Shown one piece after another: positions 5,338-5,381 of a stretch of 5,381 bases of DNA (position 1 is the stretch's first letter; each line of letters starts with the position of its first letter). A program made the translations under genes and the position numbers. Below the pieces are notes generated by a model. The model saw only the letters and a list, made by a program, of their open reading frames with translations. It was not told the DNA's origin and did no database searches. This DNA comes from an uncultured Polaromonas sp. (lineage in GTDB: Bacteria > Pseudomonadota > Gammaproteobacteria > Burkholderiales > Burkholderiaceae): assembly GCA_946479075.1 (NCBI GenBank), contig CAMLDT010000223.1, positions 1 through 5,381 on the forward strand. The letters are read 5' to 3'.

Positions 5338-5381
5338 ATGAAACGCCTGCTGACTTCCTTCACGCTGGCCGCGCTGCTGGC
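5338..5381 (+). CDS. Start of an unknown exported protein, cut by the right window edge
   Basis: Only the first 14 codons and two bases are visible: MKRLLTSFTLAALL. Two basic residues followed by a hydrophobic run are the beginning of a Sec signal peptide, so the product is probably periplasmic, outer-membrane or a lipoprotein. GGAG (5329-5332) lies five bases before the ATG, a good ribosome site. The ATG at 5333 is followed at once by TGA and is not the start. The gene lies 120 bases after the dehydrogenase in the same direction. Function cannot be guessed from so little. Confidence 0.65.
   Translation, partial: MKRLLTSFTLAALL

Noticed and set aside
1..5381. Defence system, CRISPR array, prophage or transposon
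   Set aside because: No repeat-spacer pattern, integrase, transposase or known defence domain is visible on either strand; the genes are ordinary metabolic and envelope functions.

Overview
This is an ordinary-looking stretch of chromosome from a GC-rich betaproteobacterium. The protein types, the codon use and two copies of a GATAGCTGCT-type intergenic repeat suggest Burkholderiales, probably family Comamonadaceae (Polaromonas, Rhodoferax or Variovorax-like). That placement is inferred from pattern recognition, not from a search. I see no tRNA, rRNA, CRISPR array, transposase or phage gene. No gene-free stretch exceeds 300 bases.

Layout. (1) A histone-deacetylase-superfamily hydrolase occupies positions 1-1015 on the minus strand. 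It is cut by the left edge just before its C-terminus and appears to carry an in-frame, hairpin-rich insertion. (2) The 195-base gap to 1210 holds a good sigma-70 promoter with a perfect palindrome in its spacer. It drives a secreted solute-binding protein of the branched-chain amino acid ABC type (1211-2341), which has no permease or ATPase beside it. (3) Positions 2342-2575 hold a phasin promoter framed by two TGC-rich inverted sites that fit a PhaR-type operator. The phasin gene follows (2576-3118), with a structured 3' untranslated region and a strong terminator at 3233-3263. (4) A convergent patatin-like lipoprotein gene runs from 4270 down to 3323. (5) A divergent gap (4271-4458) contains a striking operator-like palindrome. 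After it comes a short-chain dehydrogenase of the 3-hydroxyacyl-CoA / 3-hydroxy-2-methylbutyryl-CoA type (4459-5217). (6) A second repeat copy lies at 5247-5297. From 5338 a new gene begins with a signal peptide and runs off the right edge.

How the genes may relate. Each main gene seems to be its own transcription unit. Several products touch acyl-CoA and storage-lipid metabolism: the phasin coats polyhydroxyalkanoate granules, the dehydrogenase oxidises 3-hydroxyacyl-CoA, the patatin family hydrolyses acyl esters, and the solute-binding protein may bind amino acids or organic acids. This is a loose metabolic theme, not a proven operon. I found no convincing new multi-gene system. The points most worth a second look are the repeat-derived insertion in the deacetylase, the three operator-like palindromes, and the gene-end repeat pair.
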